A DNA stretch of 64,000 nt from Membranipora membranacea (Eukaryota > Bryozoa > Gymnolaemata > Cheilostomatida > Membraniporidae), in the NCBI GenBank assembly GCA_914767715.1, contig OU612068.1, forward strand, positions 15,190,001 through 15,254,000, in the 5' to 3' direction. The notes beneath the pieces were generated by a model, which was given only the letters and a program-made list of their open reading frames with translations, made no database searches and had not been told where the DNA came from. This document shows, one piece after another, positions 24,185-34,238 of this stretch (position 1 is the first letter of the stretch; the number at the start of each line of letters is the position of its first letter). A program made the translations under genes and the position numbers.

Positions 24185-25598
24185 ATGGCTTCAAATCTTA
24201 AGACGACAGAATTTCAACTTGAGGCACCGTTCACATCTATAATCTCAGGTAAGAATTTTATCTAGTTGTTTTTTGACCTTAAGCATGGTTATATGTGCCT
24301 CATATCCATAGCGGAGGTGAGCCTTCATGAAACTTCATGTTGGGATTTATGACAGCGAATTTGCCGAGCAATCAACCAAGGCTATTTGTAATTGACGTCA
24401 AAGGGTGGTGCTGAATGACTAACTAATCTCCTTAATGCGTTCAAAATTAGAGCAGAAGCGGAACTTTTGCGGGTAAAAACTCCATATTATCGGAACTTTT
24501 GCGGGTAAAAACTCTCATAAAATATGAAATTTATTGAGCATTTCATTACCGCAATCCTTCCCTTAATTTTCAACACACCCAGTACTTGGAGGTACAGTTA
24601 TCATGTGATGGTTAGCTTGCATAACAGTAATTACATCTGTGTCTGCAGAAATTTAATGAGCATTTCATCACCAAAATCCTTCCCTTAATTTTCAACACTT
24701 CCAGTACTTGGAGGTGCAGTTATCATGTGATGGTTAGCTTGCATAACAGTAATTACATCTGTGTGTGGAGAAATTTAATGAGCATTTCATTACCAAAATC
24801 CTTCCCTTAATTTTCATCACTTCCAGTACTTGGAGGTACAGTTATCATGTGATGATTAGCTCGCATAACAGTAATTAATCATCTGTGGCTGCAAACTTGA
24901 AACAAACACTTAAGAGGTCATAGTGAAATGATGAGCAATATTCGATGTATGTGTGTAGATGAGAGAATTTTAGTCACAATCTCTGACCTGCTGACTGTTT
25001 ATGCTGTCTGTTTCTAGGGCCAACATCAAGTGGTAAATCTACCCTACTAAGGGAGATTATTTCCAATGCTGACAAAATCTTTGTTCCACCGCCTGTGGAA
25101 ATAATTATCTGTTACTCAATCTACCAACCACTTTACAACTCTTATGATGCCTCGGTGCCAATAAAATTTATAGAAGGGCTAGCAACAATGGAATCATTAC
25201 CTAAAGATCGACAGCATAGACTTCTAGTCATTGATGATTTAATGGAGGAAGTCTCCAGCTCTAAGGATATTGCTGACTTTTATACAAAATTTAGTCATCA
25301 TTATAATTATAGTATAATCACACTGACACAAAATCTATTTTGTAAAGGACCATTTTTTCGTACGATTAGTTTGAACTCACACCATTTCTGGTTGATGAAA
25401 TCTGTGAGAGACATTTCAGTAATCAAAACAATTGGCAGACAAATGGGTAAGGAAAAACTTGTGATAGAAGCTTATTTGGATGCAGTGAAAGATCGTTATG
25501 GTTATCTGTTTTTGAATTGCTCCCCGGGTTGTGATGAAAAAGCTCGTGTGCGAGCTAAGATTTTTGAAAATCCAAGCGTTGTCTATTTAACAAAGTGA
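24185..25598 (+). CDS. FtsK/HerA (A32-like) genome-packaging ATPase, two exons (214 aa)
   Basis: Exon 1 is 24185-24248 and exon 2 is 25018-25598, joined across a 769-bp GT/AG intron with the frame preserved (split Gly codon). The junction completes a Walker A motif, GPTSSGKST (residues about 22-30), preceded by an APFTSIISG strand typical of Maverick ATPases. Walker B is RLLVIDDL, with Asp94 and Asp95. A sensor-like stretch, IITLTQNLF, follows. The length suits the compact packaging ATPases of Polintons and related NCLDV/adenovirus-like lineages. The product should drive DNA into the procapsid. The start is one base after the upstream stop, which is unusually tight. Exon 2 alone lacks the P-loop start, so the splice is needed. 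Confidence 0.92.
24249..25017 (+). other. Intron of the packaging ATPase gene
   Basis: Starts GTAAGAAT and ends CTGTTTCTAG. Removing it joins the codons on either side of the P-loop glycine in frame. It contains two copies of a GCGGAACTTTTGCGGGTAAAAACTC-type repeat (about 24458 and 24491, described here only in part) and a triplicated 122-bp repeat. Confidence 0.88.
24528..24897. repeat. Three tandem copies of a ~122-bp unit within the ATPase intron
   Basis: Copies begin at about 24528, 24651 and 24773 with ATTTATTGAGCATTTCAT or ATTTAATGAGCATTTCAT. Each contains CAGTACTTGGAGGT and TTAGCTTGCATAACAG, or close variants. Identity is high, and the third copy diverges towards its end. Unrelated to the flanking satellite. 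Confidence 0.9.
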
Positions 25599-25840
25599 TA
25601 TTTTTTTCTAAAGAACTGATGTTTCCACAAGGGTTAAACAGCACTCATCAATTAATTTTTCAAAGTCTAAGTGGTAGTCAATAAATTATCTCAGAACACA
25701 GAAATATCTTAGTCATGGGTTGTTGAACACAGTAATCATTGGAGCTACAGGCAAACATTAATATTTTTTCATGCAACAGAAAAGTAACCCTCCCTCTAAG
25801 ACACCTCTAAGCTGTGTAGATTTTAGGCTGGAAACCAAGG
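25599..25840. other. Intergenic: ATPase 3' end and upstream region of spliced gene
   Basis: AATAAA at 25680-25685, 82 bp after the ATPase stop, is the likely polyadenylation signal of the left transcript. The rest has no ORF of note and leads into the TATA box. Confidence 0.6.
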
Positions 25841-25848
25841 TATAAAAG
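25841..25848 (+). promoter_or_regulatory. TATA box of the large spliced gene
   Basis: TATAAAAG within GGTATAAAAGCTCAG. A transcription start about 25-30 bp downstream would give a non-coding first exon ending at the donor TC|GTAAGT (GT at 25959), spliced to the acceptor TATTATAG just before the ATG at 26073. This is the clearest core promoter in the element. Confidence 0.75.
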
Positions 25849-26072
25849 CTCAGCGCTGGAATAGCCAACACATTCTTCCAGTTTAGTTTGAATTCACTAA
25901 GCTCACAAGAAGCCACCACTCTTCTTTAGCAGATTTGATCTTCCTTCAAATATTAATCGTAAGTTTGTTTTAAATGTTTTCACATACAATGATCTTTGTT
26001 TTTTTCATTTTTATTTTTTTACTTTTGTTTTGAAATTCTTTTTTAATCTTTTTTAATTTTTTTATATTATAG

Positions 26073-29000
26073 ATGCTAGACACTTGTTTTGGATGTCAAT
26101 ATGACAAACCTGGGCAAAGATCCCATATGGGAGATGGTGGTTGTCTGTCAACAGACATGAGGACCAACATTCATGTAAGAATGCTGACTTTACTGGTTAA
26201 GTTTCATTGTAGTGTGTTTTTTGTAAATTGCCCAAGATTTTTTTTTCAGTTTTTTTAGCGAAGATTAGGTCCACCCTGAGGGCGTGTCGAAAACGCTCAT
26301 CTTTTAACTCATTATTTTCTTTTTGTAACCATCTGTGTTTGGGGTGTACCTCATTCAATAATCGTTGTAGAGACTAAATTTCAATGATGCGTGAACAGAG
26401 TATTGATTCATATTTGGTTTAAAAAATTTTTTTTTGCAATAAACAGTTTTAAATTGATAATGTTGTATTTTTGCATAAACAGCTGCATTTCAGTTTTAAG
26501 CAAACCATTCATTTTTCATTTTGTTTCATTTTAGATGCCCAAGAGAATTGGAGGTGATGCGATGAGCTCCTATGCCAAACGTATGTTTCTTGACGATGAA
26601 GCTAAGGAGGTTAAATTGTCTGATGGTGCATATGATGATGAAATGGTAAGTAACTTTCATGAATTATTGCCTGATGCATAATTTGATGTGCGGGGATTAA
26701 ATGGAGTGAAGTACATGTTATTGTAATTACTGTTACCATTGCTAGGCAACCTAGCATTGAATTGACTTGTATTGAATTGATAACTCCAAACTTGTTTGGT
26801 TTCAGGAAGAATTTGAGAATGAATTTCAGATACAGTGCCCAAAAAAAAGACCAGCTTCAAGTAAAGGGAAGTCCCCGGCAAAGAAACTAAAAAGAGTGAG
26901 TTATTAGAGTCTGTTTTTAATTCAATTCACATATTATAATGTACTACTTTTACAGCGTTATAATGCATAGTAACTACACATCTTATGTCAAAGTTTGATT
27001 GATGAGAAAGTCAGGTGAATAATGACCTGGCTGTTATTTCAAAGCAACACTCTGAAAATAGCTTGTTTCTCTTTTTGAAAGATTAATGTGTAATGAGCAT
27101 GGAATTATTCATTTCAGCTTGATAATGAAGTTGACGACGAACCTATTGTCCTATCGTCGGAAGACGATGAAAAAAGAGATGAGTTACATGCTTCCCACTC
27201 CAAGAAGCGCAAAGCTTATCAGCGGGTAAGCACATTTTACTTTAGATTATCAAAGTATCAAACTGTCATTCACGAGTGACTTTCATTGATGCATATTTAT
27301 CTCCGACAAAGTCCAATGTGTATACCATCGTACCTAAGTGTGCTTGTTGTCCGCATTGCGTTGGACTTATTTTAAAAATTATTTTTTATAGATGTTCAGC
27401 GATAGTGAGGAGGAGAATGTTGATGGTAATGGTGATATGCTTGATGCACCGATTCCAAAACGAAAGAAAAAAACCATCCAACCATCCAAAAAGGTGACTC
27501 ACGTTTCTTAACTTGCATTCCCAAATTATAAATGATACCATGCATCTAGTTTGGTGGTGTATCAAATCATTTTATCAGATTCCATCTCTCAACCCAAGGT
27601 ATATCTGTGATCAATACATCCCTGTTTGAATTCATAATAATATACTCTCAAATAATTAAATAATTTTCTGATTATGATCATTTTAGAACATGACGAAGCT
27701 GAGTTTAATTAAGCTCCCACTACCAAAAGTGGATGATGATGGAGAACTCCCTGACTTAGATGACGAAGAGCCGTCTACTTCGTCAGTTGTGAGGGAGTTC
27801 AAGCAACAACGTGCAAAGAATTCCCAAAAGCCTAGCACCCCAGAGCCAACACCTCCACCACCACAACAAAGGCCCCTACTTCTACCACCAACTCCTCCAA
27901 CAACTCAATTTCCTGGACTAGTGGTTTTCCCTGTGAAGGTGGAGGCCTTTGATATTGATGACGTCGAACTAAACGTATGTTTTCCATTTATTGATTCTTC
28001 TTATCCTTCTCATGACAAACTCTCCACATTCATATCATATGTTTATCATAATTAGAGTATTAGCATAATCCTTAAAAATGGAATTCATATACATGTAAAT
28101 TGCACATTATAAATAGAGTATAACGACAATCCTTAAATATAACTTATATATTTACGATTATAGGAGGATGGTGACGTCTGGCACAAGTCGGACACACTCA
28201 GAAGACCATTGAGCATCACTGCTCTTCACCAACTGTCGGAAGGATGTAAGTTTTATAAGTTGTTTCTTCTCTGAACTGACTTTGCAAAAAAAGGACAACT
28301 GTAAAAATGGTTAACTATTGGTATTGTGTTTAGTTTTGGGAGTTATGTTATGCAAGGATAGGACAACTACTAAATATTTAAACACTGTTATTGGACTTAC
28401 ACTGCACTACGCACTACATTGAGAATAGAATAAGTGACAAATGCTTCAGGTATTTTTGCAGTGGTGTCATTTCAAAGTATTGACAGCTGTTGTATGATGT
28501 GTCGTTTTACTATTGTCAAAATGTCATTATTTTTCTGTTGTTTTTGCAGTTATTAGCCCAAGGTACCAATACGGAACAAAAACAATCCGCGGGTATCAGG
28601 TTTCACCGGCAGTATCTTCGCCGTTGGCACGGGCGCTTGCTGCAATAGAGAGCAAGTATGAGAAATGTTTTATGGGTACCAAGGTCAATAAACGTTTCAG
28701 AAGTCAGTATGCTCGTCTCAGGATAAGAGGAACACCAGAGAATACTGATACAGTGTGAGTAATAGTCTTCTTCTCTTCATTACCTATATACAGCTTTGAT
28801 TTGCCAGTTGGCTTCGTAGTGTAGATTATAAAGTGACTCATTGCCATTTCTATCACATTTGCATGTAAAACCTTCACAAATCGATAAGTAATCCCCGAGT
28901 TTTTTTGTTGATTAGATTATACAACTGTCAGCAGACACTCACACTCGAGGATGCATTGGAGCTAGGAGCAGCGTGCAAAGGAAACCAAACACGTGTATCA

Positions 29001-29153
29001 TATGTTGTCCAGCTCGGACTGGCAACAATTGGAGAGGCAGTTAACATCATGCCAAAAATCAATATAGCAAGATTGGAGGAGATACTCCCCACAAGGTCAG
29101 GAAATCTTCCTAATCCCGTGGCAGACGGGTCTTTTGACTATCTGTCTTTATAG
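26073..29153 (+). CDS. Ten-exon accessory gene, nuclear-looking protein of unknown function (441 aa)
   Basis: Coding exons inferred from GT/AG sites and a continuous frame: 26073-26174, 26535-26645, 26806-26895, 27118-27225, 27392-27493, 27687-27974, 28164-28245, 28550-28754, 28916-29153. A leader exon ends at 25958. The first six coding exons are all multiples of three and phase 0. Exon one starts with CFGCQYDKPGQRSH...GGCL, a probable zinc motif seen (from memory) in Maverick/adintovirus proteins. Later exons alternate acidic patches (e.g. SSEDDEKRDE, SDSEEEN) with basic clusters like nuclear signals (KKRK, PKRKKK, KKLKR), then a Pro-rich segment. The last three exons encode a more globular C-terminal ~175 residues without a recognised fold. 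A nuclear regulatory or DNA-binding role is inference only. Confidence 0.75.
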
Positions 29154-29243
29154 TTATATTAGTTATTAGTTATATTTTCAACTTGTTTTTCTTCCTACTA
29201 CTACACTCATTTAATCTGTTTGGAAAGCAATAACACTTTATCA
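29154..29243. other. Short gap before the polymerase ATG
   Basis: Ninety bases between the stop of the spliced gene and the first polymerase ATG. No clear TATA box. The polymerase may be expressed from alternative transcripts of the TATA promoter at 25841 or from a weak local promoter. Confidence 0.4.
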
Positions 29244-32200
29244 ATGTACATGTGCAAAGTGTGTTTAGTTGAGTTCTCAACCAAATCCAATCTCAATAGG
29301 CATTTTAAGACCAAACACGACAAAAACTTTATCGGTTTTAAATGCGATAGCTGTGGCAGGAACTTTACCAGGCGCCACCAACTGAACTTACACAAGCAGA
29401 AGTGCTCGAAAGCAATCAATTCTACTGTGTCAAGATCAGATGGTGCCTCCCAACAGATTGGCGGTGCAATCAATCACAATGACACAAATGAATCCACCCA
29501 GGTAGAAACCTTTGCACATGCATCTCCTCTTAAAGACATCCTTAAGTCAAATTGGGAAGCCATCAAAACGTACTTTCGTTGTAGGAAAATTGTTGACATA
29601 TTCAATTTCCGACTGATAAATCAATCTGTGACAATATATGATGCTCTATGCAACCTTTGGCTTACAAAATTATCCAAACAAGTCAAGCTTCAATGCTGCT
29701 TAGGTTATGTGCTCAAAAACACCAATACCGACGAATTAAGATACTACCATAGTTCTGCAAACAACACGATGATTTTCGATAAGCCCATGACTATTAAATC
29801 ATTAACAGACATGCAAGATGTTGCAGAGCTTCTAGAAAGTGTGGACTTATGTGAAAAGGCAAAAGCCAATCGACCCAACAGTTCATGGGGTGTCCTTCAT
29901 GTAACAAATATATCATTTTACCTGAGTAAACTTCCGTTTCCCAAGATTGGATCACCCGGTAACATTCCATCACATATCAAAAAACTGAAATGTGTCAAAA
30001 CTCTAAAGAGGGGAGTAAACAACAAACCCATCTCTGATAATCTTTGTTTCTTCCGTGCACTCTACTTGAAACAAAATTGCACTTGTAAAAAGCGATGTGA
30101 CTGTTTATTTCCAAAAAGCAGTTTGGTAAAAATACATGACTTGCTCCATAGATTTGTTGAATACATTGGTGGATCTCTACCTTCAGCCTCTGAGTTCCAA
30201 GGGGTGACTTTAGATGATTTGACATCTATCGAAAAGATTTTTGACCTCAAGATATCAGTATACAGCTTGTCAAGTGATGGAAACTGCACACTGTTGTTTC
30301 AATCATTCAGTAAGTCCAAAGTAGAGCTAAACTTGTGTATGGTTGGCAAACACTTCTGTTACATACAAGATATGTCAACTTTTTCTAAGTGTTTTACTTG
30401 CAAAACATGCAAGTTGAGCTTCCCTAGAAAAAATAACCTTCTGCGACATAGGAAAATTTGTGCTAAGCAGCAATCACGCTACAGATTTGATAAAGATGTA
30501 TTTCACCCACCGGGTAATATCTTTGACGAGATAGAGAATAGGACAGGACTTACCATTCCTAATGAATTACGGTTTTATCCCTATCGTGTGACATTTGATA
30601 TCGAGTGCTACTTACCCAAGTCCACTTTAGAAAACACACCCAAGCTGACTTTTAACAATGACCACAAGCTCATGAGCATCAGTGTGTGTTCCAACATCCC
30701 TGGGTACCTTGATCCATTTTGTTTAGTAAGTGATGGAGACACTGACACGCTTGTTAAAAAATTTGCCATTTACTTGTCTCATCTCAGTGATATTGCATAC
30801 TCTCTGTGTCTAGAAAAAGTTTCCCCCCTGCTGGAAAAACTTGAGAGCTTAGATAGCATGCGCATGCAAACCGAATTAGAATACTCACAGAAACATTGGT
30901 CCCATCCCGCAAAATATCAATCCAATAGTATTGGTAGTCTTATCGAAAAGCTCAAAGACCACTTAGCGGAACTGCCAGTGGTCTCTTTTAACGGTCAAAA
31001 GTATGACTTAAATGTCATCCGTGCGCCTTTGATCCGTCACCTATGTCAAACAGATCAAATAAAATTTGCAATAAAAAGAAACAATTGTATGAAATGTATT
31101 AAAACCAAAAAATTAAAATTTGTAGATGCCACTAATTATATCGCGCCAGGATTTTCTTATGAGTCCTTCCTAAAAGCTTACAATTGTTCTGTGCAAAAAG
31201 GCTACTTCCCGTATGAATACATCACTTCTTTGGACATGCTTGATGCGACTACGTTACCCCCTCACTCTGCATTTTATTCATCCCTTAGACAGTCCAATAT
31301 TACGCATGATGAATACGACTACTGCAAAAAGATATGGCGTGATCACAATATGGAAACCATGCGTGATTTCCTGATATGGTACAACAATTTGGATGTGGTC
31401 CCATTTCTTGAGGCTCTTGAGAAACAGTCCTCTGTGTACATCTCAAAAGGTTTAGACATGCTCAAAGATGCTGTCAGTGTCCCATCACTTGCTACAAAAT
31501 GGCTTTTCAAGGAGTCATTGACAAATGAATTTTCTATTCCACTCATATCTCAAAAAAATTCAGACTTACATAAGACAATCAGAGATAACATTGTTGGAGG
31601 GCCAGCACTTGTGTTTCATAGGTACCATGAGTGTGATAAAACCTATCTTAAGTCAAATAAATATGGTCAGCAGGCAAAAATTTGTAAACAGATAAAAGGC
31701 TATGATGCCAATAGTTTATATCTATATGCAGCGATGCAGCCTTTACCAACCGGCTGTATGATCAGACGACGATGTGACGAAAATTTCTATCCATGCTTTG
31801 TGGATGTTCGAGGGCGTTTAGCCAATGAGTGGCTTGAGTTCAATGCTCACTTGACAAAGACACATATCAGACACAAATATAACCAAGGTGAAATTTATTT
31901 GGGTCAGCATGCCTTACCAGTTGATGGATTTTGCAAAGAAAATAACACCGTATACCAGTTTCACGGCTGTATTTTTCACGGATGCCCAATCCCACAATGC
32001 CCAAACACGAACAATCAGGGAACAAATCCCATTAATGGTGTCCCTTATCAACAATTGTATCAGGACACAGTAGAAAAGGAGGGATATTTACAAAAGCTAG
32101 GTTTCAAAGTTGTCTCTATTTTTGAGTGCAAGTGGTTAGAACAAAAAAAATCATCTAGGATGGTCTCTAGATTTGTGAAAAAACTTTCTTTTAGAGATAT

Positions 32201-33461
32201 GAGTGAAAAGAAATCGATGACTGAGAGTGAAATTATTTCAGCAATAGAATCAGAGAGCTTTTTTGGTCTTGTAGAATGTGATGTACATGTGCCAACTGAT
32301 TTACAATCTAAGTTTCAGGAAATGCCACCAATTTTCAAAAATGTTAGCATCAGTCGGGAAGATCTCTCCCCTCTGATGAAGAACTTTGCGATTGAGAACA
32401 ATCTGTATCGAACTCCACAGCGATCCCTCATTGGTAGTATGTTTGGTAAAAAAATTCTGGTATTAACATCTCTGCTGAAATGGTACATTGACCATGGACT
32501 AAAGATCTCGAAAATTTACCAAATAGTTCAATTCAAAAAACATCGGTGTTTCCGTGAGTTTGGAGAAGCAATCTGTGATGAAAGAAGACAAGGTGATGGT
32601 GACCCCTCAACCAAGGTCAGATCTGACACCGCTAAGTTACAGGGTAACGCTATTTTTGGGGCCACTATAATTAATAAGGAACGGTTTACCGATATCAAAT
32701 ATACAACTGACCTCAAAACAGCTAACTCATATGTCAACAACAAAAATTTTATGTCTATAGAGGAGTTGGATGACGATGTATTTGAGATCGAGTTGAGTAA
32801 AAAGAAAATAAAACTTGATACTCCCATAATAATAGGCTTCTCTATTCTGCAAATTGCCAAGTTACGCATGCTGCAGTTCTATTATGATTTCATGCAAAAA
32901 TTCTTTCACGATTCTTCTTTTGAGTATGTGTGCATGGATACCGATTCGGCCTATTTTGCTACATGTGGGGATTTGGAATCTTTGGTTCCCATGAACTTAA
33001 GACAACAGTATTTTGAAGAATTTGGTGAATGGTTTATCCCTGAATTCTGTGCGGAGCATAAAAAATCCTTCGTTGAGACTAAAGTTCAAGGTCTTCCATG
33101 GACCATGCAACCTTGCTGTAAGACTGTACATGTATATCATAAGCGAACACCTGGTTTGTTTAAAGAGGAGTTTTCAGGCACTGGGATCATTGCACTAAAC
33201 GCCAAAACCTATCACACTTTCAATGCATCAACCAGTAAAACTAGCACTAAAGGAATAATGCGTAATTTGAATTCTTTCAACAAAGCACACTTTCTTGGCA
33301 CACTTACCACCAAAAAACCTGTTTTTGGTACAAATAAAGGGATCATGAGAAAGAAAAACTCAATGGTCACATATACCCAATTAAGGTCTGGACTTTCTTT
33401 TTTCTACGCGAAACGGTTAGTTTGTGATGATGGTGTGTCTACTTCACCTATTAATTTATAG
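29244..33461 (+). CDS. Protein-primed family B DNA polymerase (1405 aa)
   Basis: The frame is open from a TTG at 29220, but the first ATG is 29244. N-terminal zinc fingers: a C2H2 (CKVC...H...H) and a C2HC (CDSC...H...C); a third, CKTC...H...C, starts at residue 386. Between them DNLCFFRAL (D265, C268) and KHFCYI (H370) resemble an OTU-type cysteine-protease fold. The exonuclease motifs are D452/E454 (FDIEC), FNGQKYD (N583, D588) and D717 (NNLDV). The polymerase motifs are A, YDANSLY (D821); B, KLQGNAIFG (K1131, N1135); and C, MDTDS (D1232, D1234). The wide A-B spacing fits the TPR insertions of protein-primed enzymes. It should replicate the element from its terminal inverted repeats. Intronless and intact. 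Confidence 0.97.
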   Translation: MYMCKVCLVEFSTKSNLNRHFKTKHDKNFIGFKCDSCGRNFTRRHQLNLHKQKCSKAINSTVSRSDGASQQIGGAINHNDTNESTQVETFAHASPLKDILKSNWEAIKTYFRCRKIVDIFNFRLINQSVTIYDALCNLWLTKLSKQVKLQCCLGYVLKNTNTDELRYYHSSANNTMIFDKPMTIKSLTDMQDVAELLESVDLCEKAKANRPNSSWGVLHVTNISFYLSKLPFPKIGSPGNIPSHIKKLKCVKTLKRGVNNKPISDNLCFFRALYLKQNCTCKKRCDCLFPKSSLVKIHDLLHRFVEYIGGSLPSASEFQGVTLDDLTSIEKIFDLKISVYSLSSDGNCTLLFQSFSKSKVELNLCMVGKHFCYIQDMSTFSKCFTCKTCKLSFPRKNNLLRHRKICAKQQSRYRFDKDVFHPPGNIFDEIENRTGLTIPNELRFYPYRVTFDIECYLPKSTLENTPKLTFNNDHKLMSISVCSNIPGYLDPFCLVSDGDTDTLVKKFAIYLSHLSDIAYSLCLEKVSPLLEKLESLDSMRMQTELEYSQKHWSHPAKYQSNSIGSLIEKLKDHLAELPVVSFNGQKYDLNVIRAPLIRHLCQTDQIKFAIKRNNCMKCIKTKKLKFVDATNYIAPGFSYESFLKAYNCSVQKGYFPYEYITSLDMLDATTLPPHSAFYSSLRQSNITHDEYDYCKKIWRDHNMETMRDFLIWYNNLDVVPFLEALEKQSSVYISKGLDMLKDAVSVPSLATKWLFKESLTNEFSIPLISQKNSDLHKTIRDNIVGGPALVFHRYHECDKTYLKSNKYGQQAKICKQIKGYDANSLYLYAAMQPLPTGCMIRRRCDENFYPCFVDVRGRLANEWLEFNAHLTKTHIRHKYNQGEIYLGQHALPVDGFCKENNTVYQFHGCIFHGCPIPQCPNTNNQGTNPINGVPYQQLYQDTVEKEGYLQKLGFKVVSIFECKWLEQKKSSRMVSRFVKKLSFRDMSEKKSMTESEIISAIESESFFGLVECDVHVPTDLQSKFQEMPPIFKNVSISREDLSPLMKNFAIENNLYRTPQRSLIGSMFGKKILVLTSLLKWYIDHGLKISKIYQIVQFKKHRCFREFGEAICDERRQGDGDPSTKVRSDTAKLQGNAIFGATIINKERFTDIKYTTDLKTANSYVNNKNFMSIEELDDDVFEIELSKKKIKLDTPIIIGFSILQIAKLRMLQFYYDFMQKFFHDSSFEYVCMDTDSAYFATCGDLESLVPMNLRQQYFEEFGEWFIPEFCAEHKKSFVETKVQGLPWTMQPCCKTVHVYHKRTPGLFKEEFSGTGIIALNAKTYHTFNASTSKTSTKGIMRNLNSFNKAHFLGTLTTKKPVFGTNKGIMRKKNSMVTYTQLRSGLSFFYAKRLVCDDGVSTSPINL

Positions 33462-33722
33462 TGTATTATGAAAAATATTGCGCTAAATACTATGCATGAA
33501 CACTGATTTCTGAACTCACCCTTGAATTTCTTTAAATGATAACATGTACATGCTTCCACTTATGGTGTCTATGCTTCTATGATATTTTTCTAATGTCTCA
33601 CCTCCTTTTATCGTGATGAGAAATGCTTACTCTTGTGGTTTATTAAACTTCCCATGTATATTCATTTGCATTTGTATTCCACATGGATGTTTACTGTATA
33701 AATCTGTGCTCTGTTAAAATAT
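33462..33722. other. Convergent intergenic region between polymerase and protease
   Basis: Short gap between two gene ends facing each other. ATTAAA at 33642-33647 may serve the polymerase transcript. On the minus strand AATAAA (TTTATT at 33722-33727) overlaps the protease stop codon. No ORF of note. Confidence 0.55.
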
Positions 33723-34238
33723 TTATTGATTTTCATTATATAGCATATTTTTATCAAAAACTTCTACCTTTTTTTTTAAAATATTTCCAAAATAAAGGTC
33801 ATTGATCACTTGGCTAACAATAAAGTCCCTCTCCCTTGATGAGTCAACTTGTCTCAATTTAGATAAAATATTTTTGTATGAGTAGTTTCTTGCTCGCATC
33901 AACAGAAAAATAAGACAATATTGTCCACAAACTGTAGAAATCCCTTGCAATACATGTTTACTACGCTTTATTCTTCCCATTTGTTTTAGTTTGGTATCAA
34001 TCAAAATATTTTGGACAGTGTCTCCATATGAGTCAAAGTACTCTATGCTTCCGGAGTCTGTTATATTCACCGCGATCCAATGGCTTCCTGGCTGATGAGA
34101 TTGGTCAAAGTTGACAATATTCATTGATGGAATAAATATCTCGGTGTTCACAAATTCATCCAATGATTTAACACTCGGGTTCAGCCTTGATGTGTGCTCA
34201 TCACTGTTCAAAATATTCCTTAGCTGTTGTGAGTTCAT
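33723..34238 (-). CDS. Adenain-like cysteine protease (171 aa)
   Basis: The catalytic set of the adenovirus/Maverick maturation protease is visible: His53 in GSHWIAV, Asp69 in EYFDSYG, Gln98 in LQG and Cys104 in TVCGQYC, all in the order and spacing of adenain. The length is close to the family's roughly 200 residues. By family knowledge it cleaves capsid-associated precursors after (M/I/L/N/Q)-x-G-G or related sites; candidate sites occur in two neighbouring proteins. The start codon overlaps the capsid stop in an ATGA. The polyadenylation signal AATAAA overlaps its own TAA stop. Confidence 0.93.
   Translation of the reverse strand: MNSQQLRNILNSDEHTSRLNPSVKSLDEFVNTEIFIPSMNIVNFDQSHQPGSHWIAVNITDSGSIEYFDSYGDTVQNILIDTKLKQMGRIKRSKHVLQGISTVCGQYCLIFLLMRARNYSYKNILSKLRQVDSSRERDFIVSQVINDLYFGNILKKKVEVFDKNMLYNENQ

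Noticed and set aside
26657-26881. 74-codon minus-strand frame
   Set aside because: Antisense to an exon and its intron, with no family resemblance or promoter.
27276-27497. 73-codon plus-strand frame
   Set aside because: It runs through an intron in the wrong frame; the true exon (27392-27493) uses another frame supported by splice sites and phase.
29220-29243. Upstream extension of the polymerase to the TTG at 29220
   Set aside because: A TTG start is unlikely in a eukaryotic gene; the first ATG at 29244 keeps the whole zinc-finger region.
32528-32869. Minus-strand frames within the polymerase (29207, 29995, 30062, 31343, 32528)
   Set aside because: Antisense shadows of a strongly conserved coding region.
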